NCBI GenBank assembly: GCA_031285625.1
Contig: JAITVV010000073.1
Location: forward strand, 1 to 64,000
Source: Prevotella sp.
GTDB taxonomy: Bacteria > Bacteroidota > Bacteroidia > Bacteroidales > Dysgonomonadaceae
Length of the DNA: 64,000 nt
Reading direction: 5' to 3'
Notes under the pieces: generated by a model
The model's input: only the letters and a program-made list of their open reading frames with translations
The model's database searches: none
Told to the model about the DNA's origin: nothing
Shown here: positions 55,982 through 64,000 of the stretch, piece after piece
Layout: each line of letters starts with the position of its first letter
Position numbering within the stretch: position 1 is the first letter of the stretch
Position numbers and translations under genes: made by a program

Positions 55982-55989
55982 TACTTTTG
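55982..55989 (+). promoter_or_regulatory. -7 box of the PD-(D/E)XK nuclease gene
   Basis: TACTTTTG, 30 bases before the ATG at 56020. A longer reading frame starts upstream inside this promoter, so the later ATG is taken as the start. Confidence 0.55.
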
Positions 55990-56019
55990 TACTTTTCAAC
56001 CAATTATTATAATCGTCAG

Positions 56020-58908
56020 ATGATTCCTTTCCTGCAGAATGTAGCCCAGGCATACTATAAAGCTTACGGACAAAAGATAAGCCGCTATACCTTTGTATTC
56101 CCTAACCGCAGGGCGGGACTATTCTTCCAATATTATATATCACAAATAGCAGGGAAACCTATTTTCTCGCCTGAGATATTAACGATAAGTGACCTTTTCC
56201 AAAATCTTAGTGTATATAAAAAGGCAGACAGGATAGAGATGCTTTTTATGTTATATGATATCTATAAGCAGATAAGCGGGTCTGCCGAGACATTTGACGA
56301 ATTCCTCTATTGGGGAGAAATGCTACTCAACGATTTTGACGATGTAGATAAATATATAGTTGATGCGCAGCAGCTTTTTCGTAATATACATGACCTGAAA
56401 GAAATTGATGCAGGCTTTGATTATTTAAGTGAAAGTCAGATAGAAGCAATTCGTCGCTTCTGGTCTAACTTTCTGCCAGTAGGAGAAAACGATAAGAAGA
56501 AAGACTTTCTGGAAATGTGGGAAGTCCTTTTCCAGCTATATACACAACTACACAAACAGTTACAAAAAAAAGGTCTGGCATATGAAGGTATGATCTTCCG
56601 TGATGTCATAGAAAGAGTTTCAAAAGATATAGACTATGATCTACCCTTTGAGAAAATTGTCTTTATAGGACTAAACGGACATAGTAAATCTGAAGAAACA
56701 CTCCTTCGCTATCTGCAAAAAAGAGGAATAGCTGATTTTTACTGGGACTATTCATCTCCATTAGTACGTGATCCCCAAAATAAAGCATCATTCTTTATGG
56801 ATAGAAACAAGATGCTCTTCCCATCACAATTGACATTGCAGGCAGAGGAACTAAATATGGAACTTCCAATAGTAGAGGCAATTGGGATACCATCTGCTAT
56901 AGGGCAGGCAAAATATGTACATACAATCATAAAATCATTACTAAAGGATAAACACATCACTCCCGATAAGGCTATGAGTACGGCATTGGTCTTACCCGAC
57001 GAAAATCTATTGTTACCGACATTATATTCTATCCCTGAAGAAATTAATAAGATCAATATAACAATGGGATATAATTTAAATAATAGTTCCATCTCAGGAT
57101 TGATGGAACATATATTTGAATTACAGCGAAGTATACGTAAATCTGAGAATTATTTCGGATTCTATTATAAACCTGTATTAGCTATACTCAACCACAGATA
57201 TATAACTAATATAGCTCATGATGAAGCTAAGCAGTTAAGACAAGATATTCTTCAATATAATAAAGTCATAGTATCGGCTAATGATTTACAAACCCATCCC
57301 CTACTCTACCTTATATTCAAATCATTAACAGGCTGGACAGATATTCCTGATTATCTGAGAAAAATACTGTCAACTTTAAAAATCTCATTATCAGTAAAAG
57401 GAAGTGAAGATAAAGATAATGAGGATATAAATGCCCGATCGATAGATATAGAGGGGGAATTCATTGTGGAGTACTACAAGACTGTAAATAAAATGGATGA
57501 AGCATTAAAAAATGTTTCTCCCGAAATGTCTATAGAAACATATTTCAAGTTATTGAAAAAGCTCATAGTGGGGATAAGCGTTCCGTTTACAGGCGAACCC
57601 CTTTCGGGCCTGCAAATAATGGGGGTACTCGAAACCCGTGCTCTTGACTTCGACAATCTGATTATCCTTTCTATGAATGAGGGAATATTCCCGCTAAAGA
57701 AGGCAGCCAGTTCGTTCATCCCTTATAATTTGCGTAAAGGCTTTGATCTCCCGACATATGAACATCAGGATAGTATTTTTGCTTACCATTTCTACCGGAT
57801 GATAAACCGTGCAAAACATATCTATCTACTCTATGACACACGTACTGAAGGCTTGCAAACAGGGGAGGTTAGTCGCTATTTCAGTCAGTTGAAACACCTG
57901 TATAACAATTCATTTGATATTCGGGAAAAACTGACTACATATAAAGTTTCAGCGACGAAAAGTGTTGATATCTCGGTTAGGAAAACCCCACAGATAATGG
58001 AAAAGATGAATGTATTCCTGCAAGGTGGCGACAAGCGATTATCAGCCAGTGCAATCAATACATATCTGAATTGTCCCCTGCAATTCTATTTCTCAGTAGT
58101 AGAGAATATGGCTGAAGAAGATGAAATAGCGGAAACGGTAGAAGCCAGTATGTTCGGTACGATTTTCCACTCTATAATGGAATGGCTGTATGAACCCTTC
58201 AAAGGGAAAATGATAACAGCAGACTTGTTGCATAAGTTAAGAGCGGATGATAATCTTTTAACCGAAAAGATAGAACGGTCATTTGCCGAGAATTATTTTC
58301 AAAGTGAAAAGATCAGGAAGCTGACAGGACAAAACTTCCTGACAGGAGAAGTACTGCGTAAATATATAAAACAAGTATTAACCACGGATGCAAAGCTAAC
58401 ACCATTTATATACCTGGACTCCGAAGAGAGAATAAAAGTAGACTATCCACTCCCTTCCGGAAAAGTAGTATCACTTAAAGGTATTATTGACCGTGTGGAC
58501 GAAGTAAAAGGACATACACGCATTATAGACTATAAGACAGGAAAAGGTATATTGCGGTACAGGGAGATGAAGGATTTGTTTGATAAAGAACTCAAAGACA
58601 GACCTAAAGCTGTTATGCAGGTATTTATGTACTCACACCTTTATCTGATAGAATACCCCGATAATATACTTGAACCAGGCATATACTATCTGCGTAACCT
58701 ATTCGATCCGAAATTTGAACCGGGAGTTATTCATAAATCAGGAAGAAGTGAATACCCAATAAAGGATTTCGCCGAATACAGAACCGAATTTAAAGAGAAT
58801 TTCGATTCATGCCTTGAGGAAATATTCGACCCTAATGTACCTTTCTCCCAAACTCCAACAGGAGAAGCATGCAGATGGTGCATATTTACCAATATATGTA
58901 AGAAATAA
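56020..58908 (+). CDS. AddB-like PD-(D/E)XK nuclease / inactive helicase protein
   Basis: A 962-residue protein beginning MIPFLQN. The first 700 residues resemble the UvrD-like fold of AddB-type subunits, with FVFPNRRAGLFFQYY near the start. The C-terminal nuclease has LSASAINTYLNCPLQFYF, GTIFHSIMEWLYEPF, KGIIDRVDE and RIIDYKTGKG (catalytic Asp and Lys). C-x2-C-x5-C in ACRWCIFTNICK, with the cysteine in YLNCP, makes a four-cysteine iron-sulfur cluster like that of AddB. It works in double-strand-break processing with an AddA helicase, whose gene is not adjacent here. It is on its own promoter, with a bidirectional terminator at its end. Confidence 0.87.
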   Translation: MIPFLQNVAQAYYKAYGQKISRYTFVFPNRRAGLFFQYYISQIAGKPIFSPEILTISDLFQNLSVYKKADRIEMLFMLYDIYKQISGSAETFDEFLYWGEMLLNDFDDVDKYIVDAQQLFRNIHDLKEIDAGFDYLSESQIEAIRRFWSNFLPVGENDKKKDFLEMWEVLFQLYTQLHKQLQKKGLAYEGMIFRDVIERVSKDIDYDLPFEKIVFIGLNGHSKSEETLLRYLQKRGIADFYWDYSSPLVRDPQNKASFFMDRNKMLFPSQLTLQAEELNMELPIVEAIGIPSAIGQAKYVHTIIKSLLKDKHITPDKAMSTALVLPDENLLLPTLYSIPEEINKINITMGYNLNNSSISGLMEHIFELQRSIRKSENYFGFYYKPVLAILNHRYITNIAHDEAKQLRQDILQYNKVIVSANDLQTHPLLYLIFKSLTGWTDIPDYLRKILSTLKISLSVKGSEDKDNEDINARSIDIEGEFIVEYYKTVNKMDEALKNVSPEMSIETYFKLLKKLIVGISVPFTGEPLSGLQIMGVLETRALDFDNLIILSMNEGIFPLKKAASSFIPYNLRKGFDLPTYEHQDSIFAYHFYRMINRAKHIYLLYDTRTEGLQTGEVSRYFSQLKHLYNNSFDIREKLTTYKVSATKSVDISVRKTPQIMEKMNVFLQGGDKRLSASAINTYLNCPLQFYFSVVENMAEEDEIAETVEASMFGTIFHSIMEWLYEPFKGKMITADLLHKLRADDNLLTEKIERSFAENYFQSEKIRKLTGQNFLTGEVLRKYIKQVLTTDAKLTPFIYLDSEERIKVDYPLPSGKVVSLKGIIDRVDEVKGHTRIIDYKTGKGILRYREMKDLFDKELKDRPKAVMQVFMYSHLYLIEYPDNILEPGIYYLRNLFDPKFEPGVIHKSGRSEYPIKDFAEYRTEFKENFDSCLEEIFDPNVPFSQTPTGEACRWCIFTNICKK

Positions 58909-58936
58909 AAGCCATTGAAAATCAATGGCTTTATAT
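58908..58936. terminator. Bidirectional terminator between the nuclease and SusD-fusion genes
   Basis: AAAGCCATTGA and TCAATGGCTTT with a three-base loop, between convergent genes. Confidence 0.85.
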
Positions 58937-58951
58937 ACATTAACTATCAGG

Positions 58952-60928
58952 TTAATAACCCGGATTTTGTTCTATATTAGGATTTGCACTTACATCATTC
59001 TGTGGTATAGGCAACAGGTTGTTGTAAGACTGAGCACCGTATTTACCCAACGTCTCAACCAATATATTCCATCGGTTCAGTAACATATAATCAAATCCTT
59101 CTTTACTCATTTCAGATTTCCATAAATTACGAATCGCCACTTTCAATGTTTCATAATTCATAGGATCAGAGAATAAAGGCTCTTTATTACAAGTATATAT
59201 TTGATCGATATATGTCATAGCTTCTGTTAATTTTCCGGTTTCAAGTGCTGACTCTGCTGCTGTCAGTAAAACTTCTCTGTAACGTATAGGATGCATATAG
59301 TCGCCTTTTATCTCAACATAGCCTACATTCTTTGTACTATAACCTCCCAATAACACTTCTTTATTAGATGCTGATGCAAAAGGCTTATTATTAGCATCTA
59401 AGCCATATAAATTACTATCCATAATAGCTCTCGACAAAGTATATGCCTTTGCATAATCTCTCTCATTAGCATAGTAACGGGCAAGCATAGCGTTTACCGC
59501 ACCAGCATTGGATGTAGATAACTTAGAAGTTAAACTTTCCACATATGCCATAACCTCTGCTTTTGAATTACGTTTCATATCTAACTTTTCAGAGAGTTCC
59601 ATATATCTGTCAATCAGGACAACACCTCCATAATAGTTAGTAAGTACAGAGTAGATATATGCAATCTCGGACCAGTTCTGACCAGAAACTTTATTCCATT
59701 CATCAAGAATATAGGAAGGATAGCCCGGAGTTTCAAGTCTTTTTACCAAATAGAAGAAGTTGTTAATATATTTATAAGCAGTTTCCCATACCTTATTATT
59801 TTCACTAAAATACAGAGCAGGATACGAAACTTGCGGTTTAACCAGTTTGTTATCTACCAGATAATTATAAGTTACAAATGATATAAATGTTTCATTGAGA
59901 GAACCCCGTAATTGATTAAGCCTCTCCAATGATATAAAAATATCTTCTGGGGAAACAACATTACTAACTGTCATAATGTAAACCTTTTCAGTTGCATCCT
60001 TTTCTGCCTTGAAATAATCAGAAGTTAACAAGTCATCATAGTTAATAATACCATCACCGTTTATATCAGCATACTTTACTGAACCCGGTACAACAATATC
60101 TGTAGAAGTGCCTGTCCGGTATTGCGGATAGCCATCGATTTCAGCTTGTGAAGTAAATATACCTGCAATAAGAAATCCTCCGGCAGAAGATGATTTTTTA
60201 TCTCCTTTCTTCACATTATAATATAGCCCGTCAGCATAATTATGATTATAAAAAGCGACTCCCTTATTATCAGTCATCACACTATCTAACAAAGTATAAT
60301 TATCTCCAGATTTATTATATAAATATACCTTAGCTTCGTTTGAAACTGTAGCTTCTGTATTATTTCCTGTTGACCACTTCTCATTACATTCCAGAATATT
60401 AAATACCATCTTATACTTCTTCTGAGGTATATCTTTTACATCAGGTACTATTTCCGAAACCACATAAATATAGCTGTCACCAGCCTTGGTCGGAGATGTG
60501 GATACTAAAGGAATGCCATTGATTAAGATTTGGTTATTATACTTTGTTACATACAAAATATCATCTGAAATACTTTTCAGAGTCAAAGTATCAGTTGTAA
60601 GGGAAGTAAGATCATTAGCACCTTTAACTATATGGCGTTTTAATACTTGGCTGGTATAACCACCGGTAGAAGTATCTTTTGTTTTAGTCTGACTCTTTAC
60701 GGCGAGGATAGTCAATTTGTCTTCCGCAATATTCAAATTTGGAGATACACTTTTCAGAGCATCTGTAAAATCTTTCACATCACTCATACTTTCCAAGGCT
60801 TTTACCACCTCTTCAATCTGTTGTTGTCCTGCCGACGTTTTTTTTCCATTATCGTCATCATCACTACACGAGAATAAAGCAAGTAATAGGAATAGTGCTG
60901 CAATACTTAGTCTTAAGGTATTTACCAT
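58952..60928 (-). CDS. Lipoprotein with fasciclin-like, calcium-loop and SusD domains
   Basis: A 658-residue lipoprotein (Cys21 in LALFSCSDDDD). Residues 37-162 resemble a fasciclin (FAS1) domain: LTILAVKS, then RHIVKG and LTLKSI with YNNQILINGIPLV. Residues 170-255 look like an Ig-type beta domain. An EF-hand or dockerin-like calcium loop lies at 288-299 (DINGDGIINYDD). Residues 315-658 are a short SusD domain, with paired helices, NLWKSEMSKEGFDYMLLNRW and the family ending LLPIPQNDVSANPNIEQNPGY. SusD proteins are normally encoded next to a SusC transporter, but none is present here. The combination suggests adhesion together with ligand capture at the cell surface. Domain order is inferred from motifs. 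Confidence 0.72.
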   Translation of the reverse strand: MVNTLRLSIAALFLLLALFSCSDDDDNGKKTSAGQQQIEEVVKALESMSDVKDFTDALKSVSPNLNIAEDKLTILAVKSQTKTKDTSTGGYTSQVLKRHIVKGANDLTSLTTDTLTLKSISDDILYVTKYNNQILINGIPLVSTSPTKAGDSYIYVVSEIVPDVKDIPQKKYKMVFNILECNEKWSTGNNTEATVSNEAKVYLYNKSGDNYTLLDSVMTDNKGVAFYNHNYADGLYYNVKKGDKKSSSAGGFLIAGIFTSQAEIDGYPQYRTGTSTDIVVPGSVKYADINGDGIINYDDLLTSDYFKAEKDATEKVYIMTVSNVVSPEDIFISLERLNQLRGSLNETFISFVTYNYLVDNKLVKPQVSYPALYFSENNKVWETAYKYINNFFYLVKRLETPGYPSYILDEWNKVSGQNWSEIAYIYSVLTNYYGGVVLIDRYMELSEKLDMKRNSKAEVMAYVESLTSKLSTSNAGAVNAMLARYYANERDYAKAYTLSRAIMDSNLYGLDANNKPFASASNKEVLLGGYSTKNVGYVEIKGDYMHPIRYREVLLTAAESALETGKLTEAMTYIDQIYTCNKEPLFSDPMNYETLKVAIRNLWKSEMSKEGFDYMLLNRWNILVETLGKYGAQSYNNLLPIPQNDVSANPNIEQNPGY

Positions 60929-61013
60929 AGTTTGTTAGTTTATATTGGACATAAATTAAGTTCGTAATAAAGATAGTCTTTTTATTTATATTGAATAATA
61001 TTGACAAATAAAA

Positions 61014-61544
61014 TTACAGGTCATATGTAAAGTAATAAGCTTTTTGCTCATCCTCATTATACCAGAAATGCTTTATATAACGTTTATCAGCACTTTTCCA
61101 GGTATATAACTGCAATGAATCTATTTTATCTTTCTGCCACCAATCAAATACATAATTGAAAATAATACCATCACCAATTGGCTTAATAGTATCAACTACC
61201 ATCTGATGCTTATCCAATATCCTCTTTACTGTCGATGTGTCACAATTGAACGAAAACCTATAAGAGGCATCTATTCCTATTGCATCATCAAAACAATAGA
61301 TATTATAGATATCAGGAGTTAGCTCTACTTTCAGGAACTCAGTGAACCTCTTCTTATTCCATTTTGTATCAGGCGTGCCACTGTCGAATGTTGGCAAAAA
61401 TTTATCCACCATCTCATCTTTTTTATCTGTCACTTTTTGTTCTGTATTGTCCACTATCTTATTAATCTTATTGCAAGAATAAAAACATAAGAAAGTAACA
61501 ATTGCAGCAACTAATAGGATTTTAATCAAACAGCTATTACACAT
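61014..61544 (-). CDS. Putative lipoprotein of unknown function
   Basis: A 176-residue protein with a hydrophobic leader (LVAAIVTFLCFYSCNK, Cys near residue 24), a short charged coiled linker (KVTDKKDEMVDKF) and a compact beta-rich C-terminal domain with several Tyr and Trp residues (YNIYCFDDAIG, YNEDEQKAYYF). No family is recognised. It is separate from its neighbours by about 110 and 85 bases. A TACTTTTG box lies at 61578-61585 on the minus strand. Confidence 0.6.
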   Translation of the reverse strand: MCNSCLIKILLVAAIVTFLCFYSCNKINKIVDNTEQKVTDKKDEMVDKFLPTFDSGTPDTKWNKKRFTEFLKVELTPDIYNIYCFDDAIGIDASYRFSFNCDTSTVKRILDKHQMVVDTIKPIGDGIIFNYVFDWWQKDKIDSLQLYTWKSADKRYIKHFWYNEDEQKAYYFTYDL

Positions 61545-61577
61545 AATATTACAGCATTATTATCATCAAAAAAGTGA

Positions 61578-61585
61578 CAAAAGTA
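61578..61585 (-). promoter_or_regulatory. -7 box of the unknown lipoprotein gene
   Basis: TACTTTTG on the minus strand, 33 bases upstream of the start. Confidence 0.45.
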
Positions 61586-61654
61586 ACACATTTTATACAG
61601 TTTTCGGTTGTAACCTTTTTCATATTAAAACGATTGTGTAATAAGATAAAATCG

Positions 61655-62995
61655 CTAGTGAATCTTTGTCTGCTTCTGGAATCTTATAAACATAAGTATA
61701 GCTGCACAACTAAGCCCTGATGGAAAAGTCATCCATACGCCCGGTACTCCCCAGCCAAGGATAAAGCCACAAATATATCCGATAGGGAGGGCTACAATAA
61801 AATATGAAATGAAAGCAATAATCATCATAGCCTTTACATCGGCAATCCCTCTCAAAGCATTTGCAAAAGCAATCTGCATACCATCTCCGAACTGATACAA
61901 TAACATAGGGAAAACAAGCGTAACCACCACCAGGCTAACCTCTGCATTATCAGTAAACCATCCACCCAGATAATTACGACACAAGAAAATAAAGGAAGAA
62001 GTAATAATTGCCATTACGATAATAATATGGGCACCGGCAAAAGCCGAATAGCGGATATTCTGTATATCATTTGTACCTTTATAATTACTTACTCTAACTG
62101 CTATAGCTGCACCCATACTGTAAAACATCATAAAGCTAACAGTAGAAATAGTAACCATGATCTGATGAGCAGCAAGGGCTATGGTTCCCAACCACCCTAT
62201 CATCACAGCACTCAGACTGAATGAAGCTGTTTCCATTCCCATCTGAAAAGCAATAGGCCAACCCAATTTATTAAGTTGTAAAAAATCCAATTTATTTAAA
62301 ATCGAACGTCTGAACCCTGCCCTGTATTGATTATATCTCTTTGTAAAAAAGAAGATAAATATAAAAGCGACAAGCATCATTATTCGTGAAAATAATGTAC
62401 TGATACCCGCCCCAAGTAATCCTAACTCAGGTAAGCCCAATTTACCATTGATAAGTATGTAGTTACCAATTATGTTCATTACATTTCCACTTAGTAATAT
62501 CCACATAGCCACACGAGTATCCGTTATCCCATCGGCAAATTGTTTGAATCCATTAAATACCATAATGAAAACAATGGATACCAGTAATGTAAGGTAATAC
62601 GGTTTTATCAGAGGTATCAGCTCTTCCGGCTGACCAAGATTCCCTACATTAAGGTACAAAATTGTCATAATAAGAGTTAACAATACAGCAACCAGAAGAT
62701 TTGCCACCAGACTGTTTTTCAGTACACGTCCGGCAACAGTCAGTTCCTTATTACCAAACAGGCCTCCAACAATAGGAGTCAACCCATATGAAAAACCGGT
62801 ACCGAATATAATCGCCAGATTAAATACATTATTTACGAATGAGGCAGCGGATAATTCTTCTGTGCTATGGTGCCCGATCATCAATGTATCGGCAAATCCC
62901 ATGATGATTATTCCTATTTGCCCTATTACAATAGGAAGCCCCAGATAGAGTAGTGCTTTGTAGTGCGGTTTGTATGTATCAAAAAACTTCTTCAT
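61655..62995 (-). CDS. MATE-family multidrug efflux transporter (NorM-like)
   Basis: A 446-residue transporter when started at the ATG at 62995. A longer frame to 63034 would begin upstream of the -7 box (63005-63012) and is unlikely. It shows twelve hydrophobic helices in two matching halves. MATE signatures are LGLPIVIGQIGIIIMGFADTLMIGH at the start and LAAHQIMVTISTVSFMMFYSMGAAIAVRV in the second half. It exchanges Na+ or H+ for cationic compounds. No regulator gene is adjacent. Confidence 0.9.
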   Translation of the reverse strand: MKKFFDTYKPHYKALLYLGLPIVIGQIGIIIMGFADTLMIGHHSTEELSAASFVNNVFNLAIIFGTGFSYGLTPIVGGLFGNKELTVAGRVLKNSLVANLLVAVLLTLIMTILYLNVGNLGQPEELIPLIKPYYLTLLVSIVFIMVFNGFKQFADGITDTRVAMWILLSGNVMNIIGNYILINGKLGLPELGLLGAGISTLFSRIMMLVAFIFIFFFTKRYNQYRAGFRRSILNKLDFLQLNKLGWPIAFQMGMETASFSLSAVMIGWLGTIALAAHQIMVTISTVSFMMFYSMGAAIAVRVSNYKGTNDIQNIRYSAFAGAHIIIVMAIITSSFIFLCRNYLGGWFTDNAEVSLVVVTLVFPMLLYQFGDGMQIAFANALRGIADVKAMMIIAFISYFIVALPIGYICGFILGWGVPGVWMTFPSGLSCAAILMFIRFQKQTKIH

Positions 62996-63004
62996 TAGTG
63001 GGTG

Positions 63005-63012
63005 CAAAAGTA
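63005..63012 (-). promoter_or_regulatory. -7 box of the MATE gene
   Basis: TACTTTTG on the minus strand, 9 bases before the chosen start codon. This gives a very short leader, which is common in this phylum. Confidence 0.5.
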
Positions 63013-63159
63013 CAAAATATTCTACACACCTCAAGCAAAGTCTTATTCTTAGTATGTTTTACAATCTTAACCGTTTCGTAACAAATCCTTAGTCCCTTTG
63101 TTGCAAATACTAAATAATATTGCATCAAAATTAAGGTCACAGACCTATTTATTAGATTA

Positions 63160-63167
63160 TAAGTTTG
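63160..63167 (+). promoter_or_regulatory. -7 box of pstS
   Basis: TAAGTTTG, 45 bases before the pstS start. A short inverted repeat (AGGTC/GACCT, 63134-63146) lies upstream. No PHO-box consensus can be claimed. Confidence 0.4.
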
Positions 63168-63212
63168 AGTAATATATCATTAAATACTTTCAGTACTTAA
63201 AATTAAAAAAGA

Positions 63213-64000
63213 ATGAAAAAAACATTATTATTTTCAGTTGCAGCATTAATAGTTATGCTCAGCTCATGTGGAAAGAAAGAGGCATCCTTATCCGGAGCAG
63301 GAGCAACATTTCCTGCACCGTTCTATAATATAGTATTCAAAGAATATGCAAAATCAGGTAATGATGTCACATATGGGGCCATTGGTAGTGGTGGAGGAAT
63401 TCGCAGTCTGAAAGATAAAACAGTGGACTTTGGAGCCACAGATGTTTTCCTTTCGGAGAACGAACTTCAGGAAATGGGTGCCGATATTGTACATATCCCA
63501 ACAGCATTGGGCGGAGTTGTTCTTTCATATAATCTGAAAGACGTAAAAGACCTAAAACTTACAGCAGATATAATCTCCGATATTTACAGGGGGAAAGTTA
63601 CAAACTGGAACGATGCTAAATTAAAAGAGTTAAACCCCGCATTAAATCTACCAGATAAAAAAATAATTCCTGTTTACCGTTCAGATGGTAGTGGAACAAC
63701 ATCCGTGTTCTCCGAATATATGTCGAAAGTAAACGAAGCATGGAAAGTAGAAATCGGAGAAGGAAAATCATTAAAATTCCCTGAAGGTATTGCTGCTAAA
63801 GGAAATCCTGGTGTAGCAGGTATTATCGCCGAAACAGAGGGAGCAATAGGATATATAGGTTCTGAATACGCATTAGCGTTGAATATGTCTTCTGCTCTGC
63901 TCCAAAATAGTTCAGGTAATTTTGTCGCCGCTGATAGTAAAAGTATTTCAGCTTCTGCAAATGTAGATATACCTAATGATACACGTGTAGTAATTACCAA
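63213..64000 (+). CDS. pstS: Phosphate ABC transporter substrate-binding protein, 3' end outside the window
   Basis: The frame starts at ATG 63213 and is open to the window end (262 codons), so the gene is partial. The leader MKKTLLFSVAALIVMLSSCGK is a lipoprotein signal with Cys near residue 19. The mature start ASLSGAGATFPAPFY is the PstS hallmark, followed by YGAIGSGGGIRSLKDKTVDFGATD and YRSDGSGTT, the phosphate-binding loops. PIPTALGG-type sequence (HIPTALGGVV) also fits. It binds phosphate in the periplasm for the PstCAB permease, whose genes are expected downstream. Confidence 0.95.
   Translation, partial: MKKTLLFSVAALIVMLSSCGKKEASLSGAGATFPAPFYNIVFKEYAKSGNDVTYGAIGSGGGIRSLKDKTVDFGATDVFLSENELQEMGADIVHIPTALGGVVLSYNLKDVKDLKLTADIISDIYRGKVTNWNDAKLKELNPALNLPDKKIIPVYRSDGSGTTSVFSEYMSKVNEAWKVEIGEGKSLKFPEGIAAKGNPGVAGIIAETEGAIGYIGSEYALALNMSSALLQNSSGNFVAADSKSISASANVDIPNDTRVVIT

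Noticed and set aside
55978-56019. Fourteen-residue extension of the AddB-like nuclease
   Set aside because: It would begin before the -7 box at 55982-55989. The family-like sequence starts at the ATG at 56020.
49138-61588. Fifteen-base word TGTTACTTTTGTCAC shared upstream of 49203 (plus strand) and 61544 (minus strand)
   Set aside because: The core is the common TACTTTTG promoter box. A 15-base match between two promoters in an AT-rich 64-kb window is not surprising.
62996-63034. N-terminal extension of the MATE protein
   Set aside because: The extra codons lie upstream of or over the -7 box at 63005-63012. The conserved MATE start follows the ATG at 62995.
1-64000. CRISPR array, complete insertion sequence or prophage
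   Set aside because: No regularly spaced repeats, no full transposase with terminal repeats and no phage structural genes were seen in any part of the window.

Overview
The window looks like chromosomal DNA of a low-GC member of the Bacteroidales (phylum Bacteroidota). A Dysgonomonas- or Parabacteroides-like organism would fit, but the sequence alone does not settle the genus. The evidence is the repeated Bacteroidota -7 promoter box (TAnnTTTG), SusD-type and TonB-dependent outer-membrane proteins, a hybrid two-component regulator of the polysaccharide-utilisation type, and mostly short lipoprotein or Sec leaders. No phage, plasmid backbone, complete insertion sequence or CRISPR array is visible.

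Layout. 1-1510 is an eroded zone: the end of a SusD-like gene, an IS66-type transposase scrap joined to the tail of an AAA/DUF4143 ATPase, and a decayed class II (fuculose-phosphate type) aldolase. It runs into an intact sugar kinase and fucose permease (1584-4298), the remains of a fucose operon. 4397-7092 encodes an NtrC-type response regulator and its kinase. These converge on an export operon (12752 back to 7100: TolC-like protein, membrane-fusion protein, ABC ATPase, MacB/FtsX-type permease) whose permease has a one-base frameshift. 12977-18371 holds small membrane proteins, tRNA-Arg, pheS, a succinate/acetate CoA-transferase, a GlxA-type regulator and an alpha/beta hydrolase. 18794-21967 is a YeiH exporter, a divergent LysR regulator and a malate dehydrogenase that share an operator-like motif.

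22223-32165 is housekeeping: tRNA-Met, LptF/G permease, ribBA, a DUF4304 protein, an aspartate-type aminotransferase, then carA-carB behind a short terminated leader that encodes a ten-residue Arg/Lys-rich peptide. 33681-41227 is an AraC regulator divergent from a MarR-RND tripartite efflux operon, with two copies of a 17-bp repeat in the shared intergenic region. 41746-48351 is a hybrid two-component regulator divergent from an outer-membrane receptor gene that carries one in-frame TAG.

48427-53516 contains a DEDDh exonuclease, a membrane-anchored TPR/helix-turn-helix regulator and an outer-membrane beta-barrel receptor. An ArsR stub with an intact palindromic operator, a tyrosine-phosphatase lipoprotein, a Spy-like protein and an AddB-like PD-(D/E)XK nuclease follow. 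58952-60928 encodes an unusual lipoprotein combining a fasciclin-like N-terminus, a calcium-loop motif and a compact SusD domain, with no SusC partner beside it. The window ends with a lipoprotein of unknown role, a MATE exporter and the start of pstS.

I found no single obviously new defence or mobile system. The most unusual items are the FAS1-SusD fusion, the carAB leader, the two intergenic repeat/operator sets (34.6 kb; 19.9 and 20.9 kb), the palindrome over the response-regulator promoter, and several recently broken genes.
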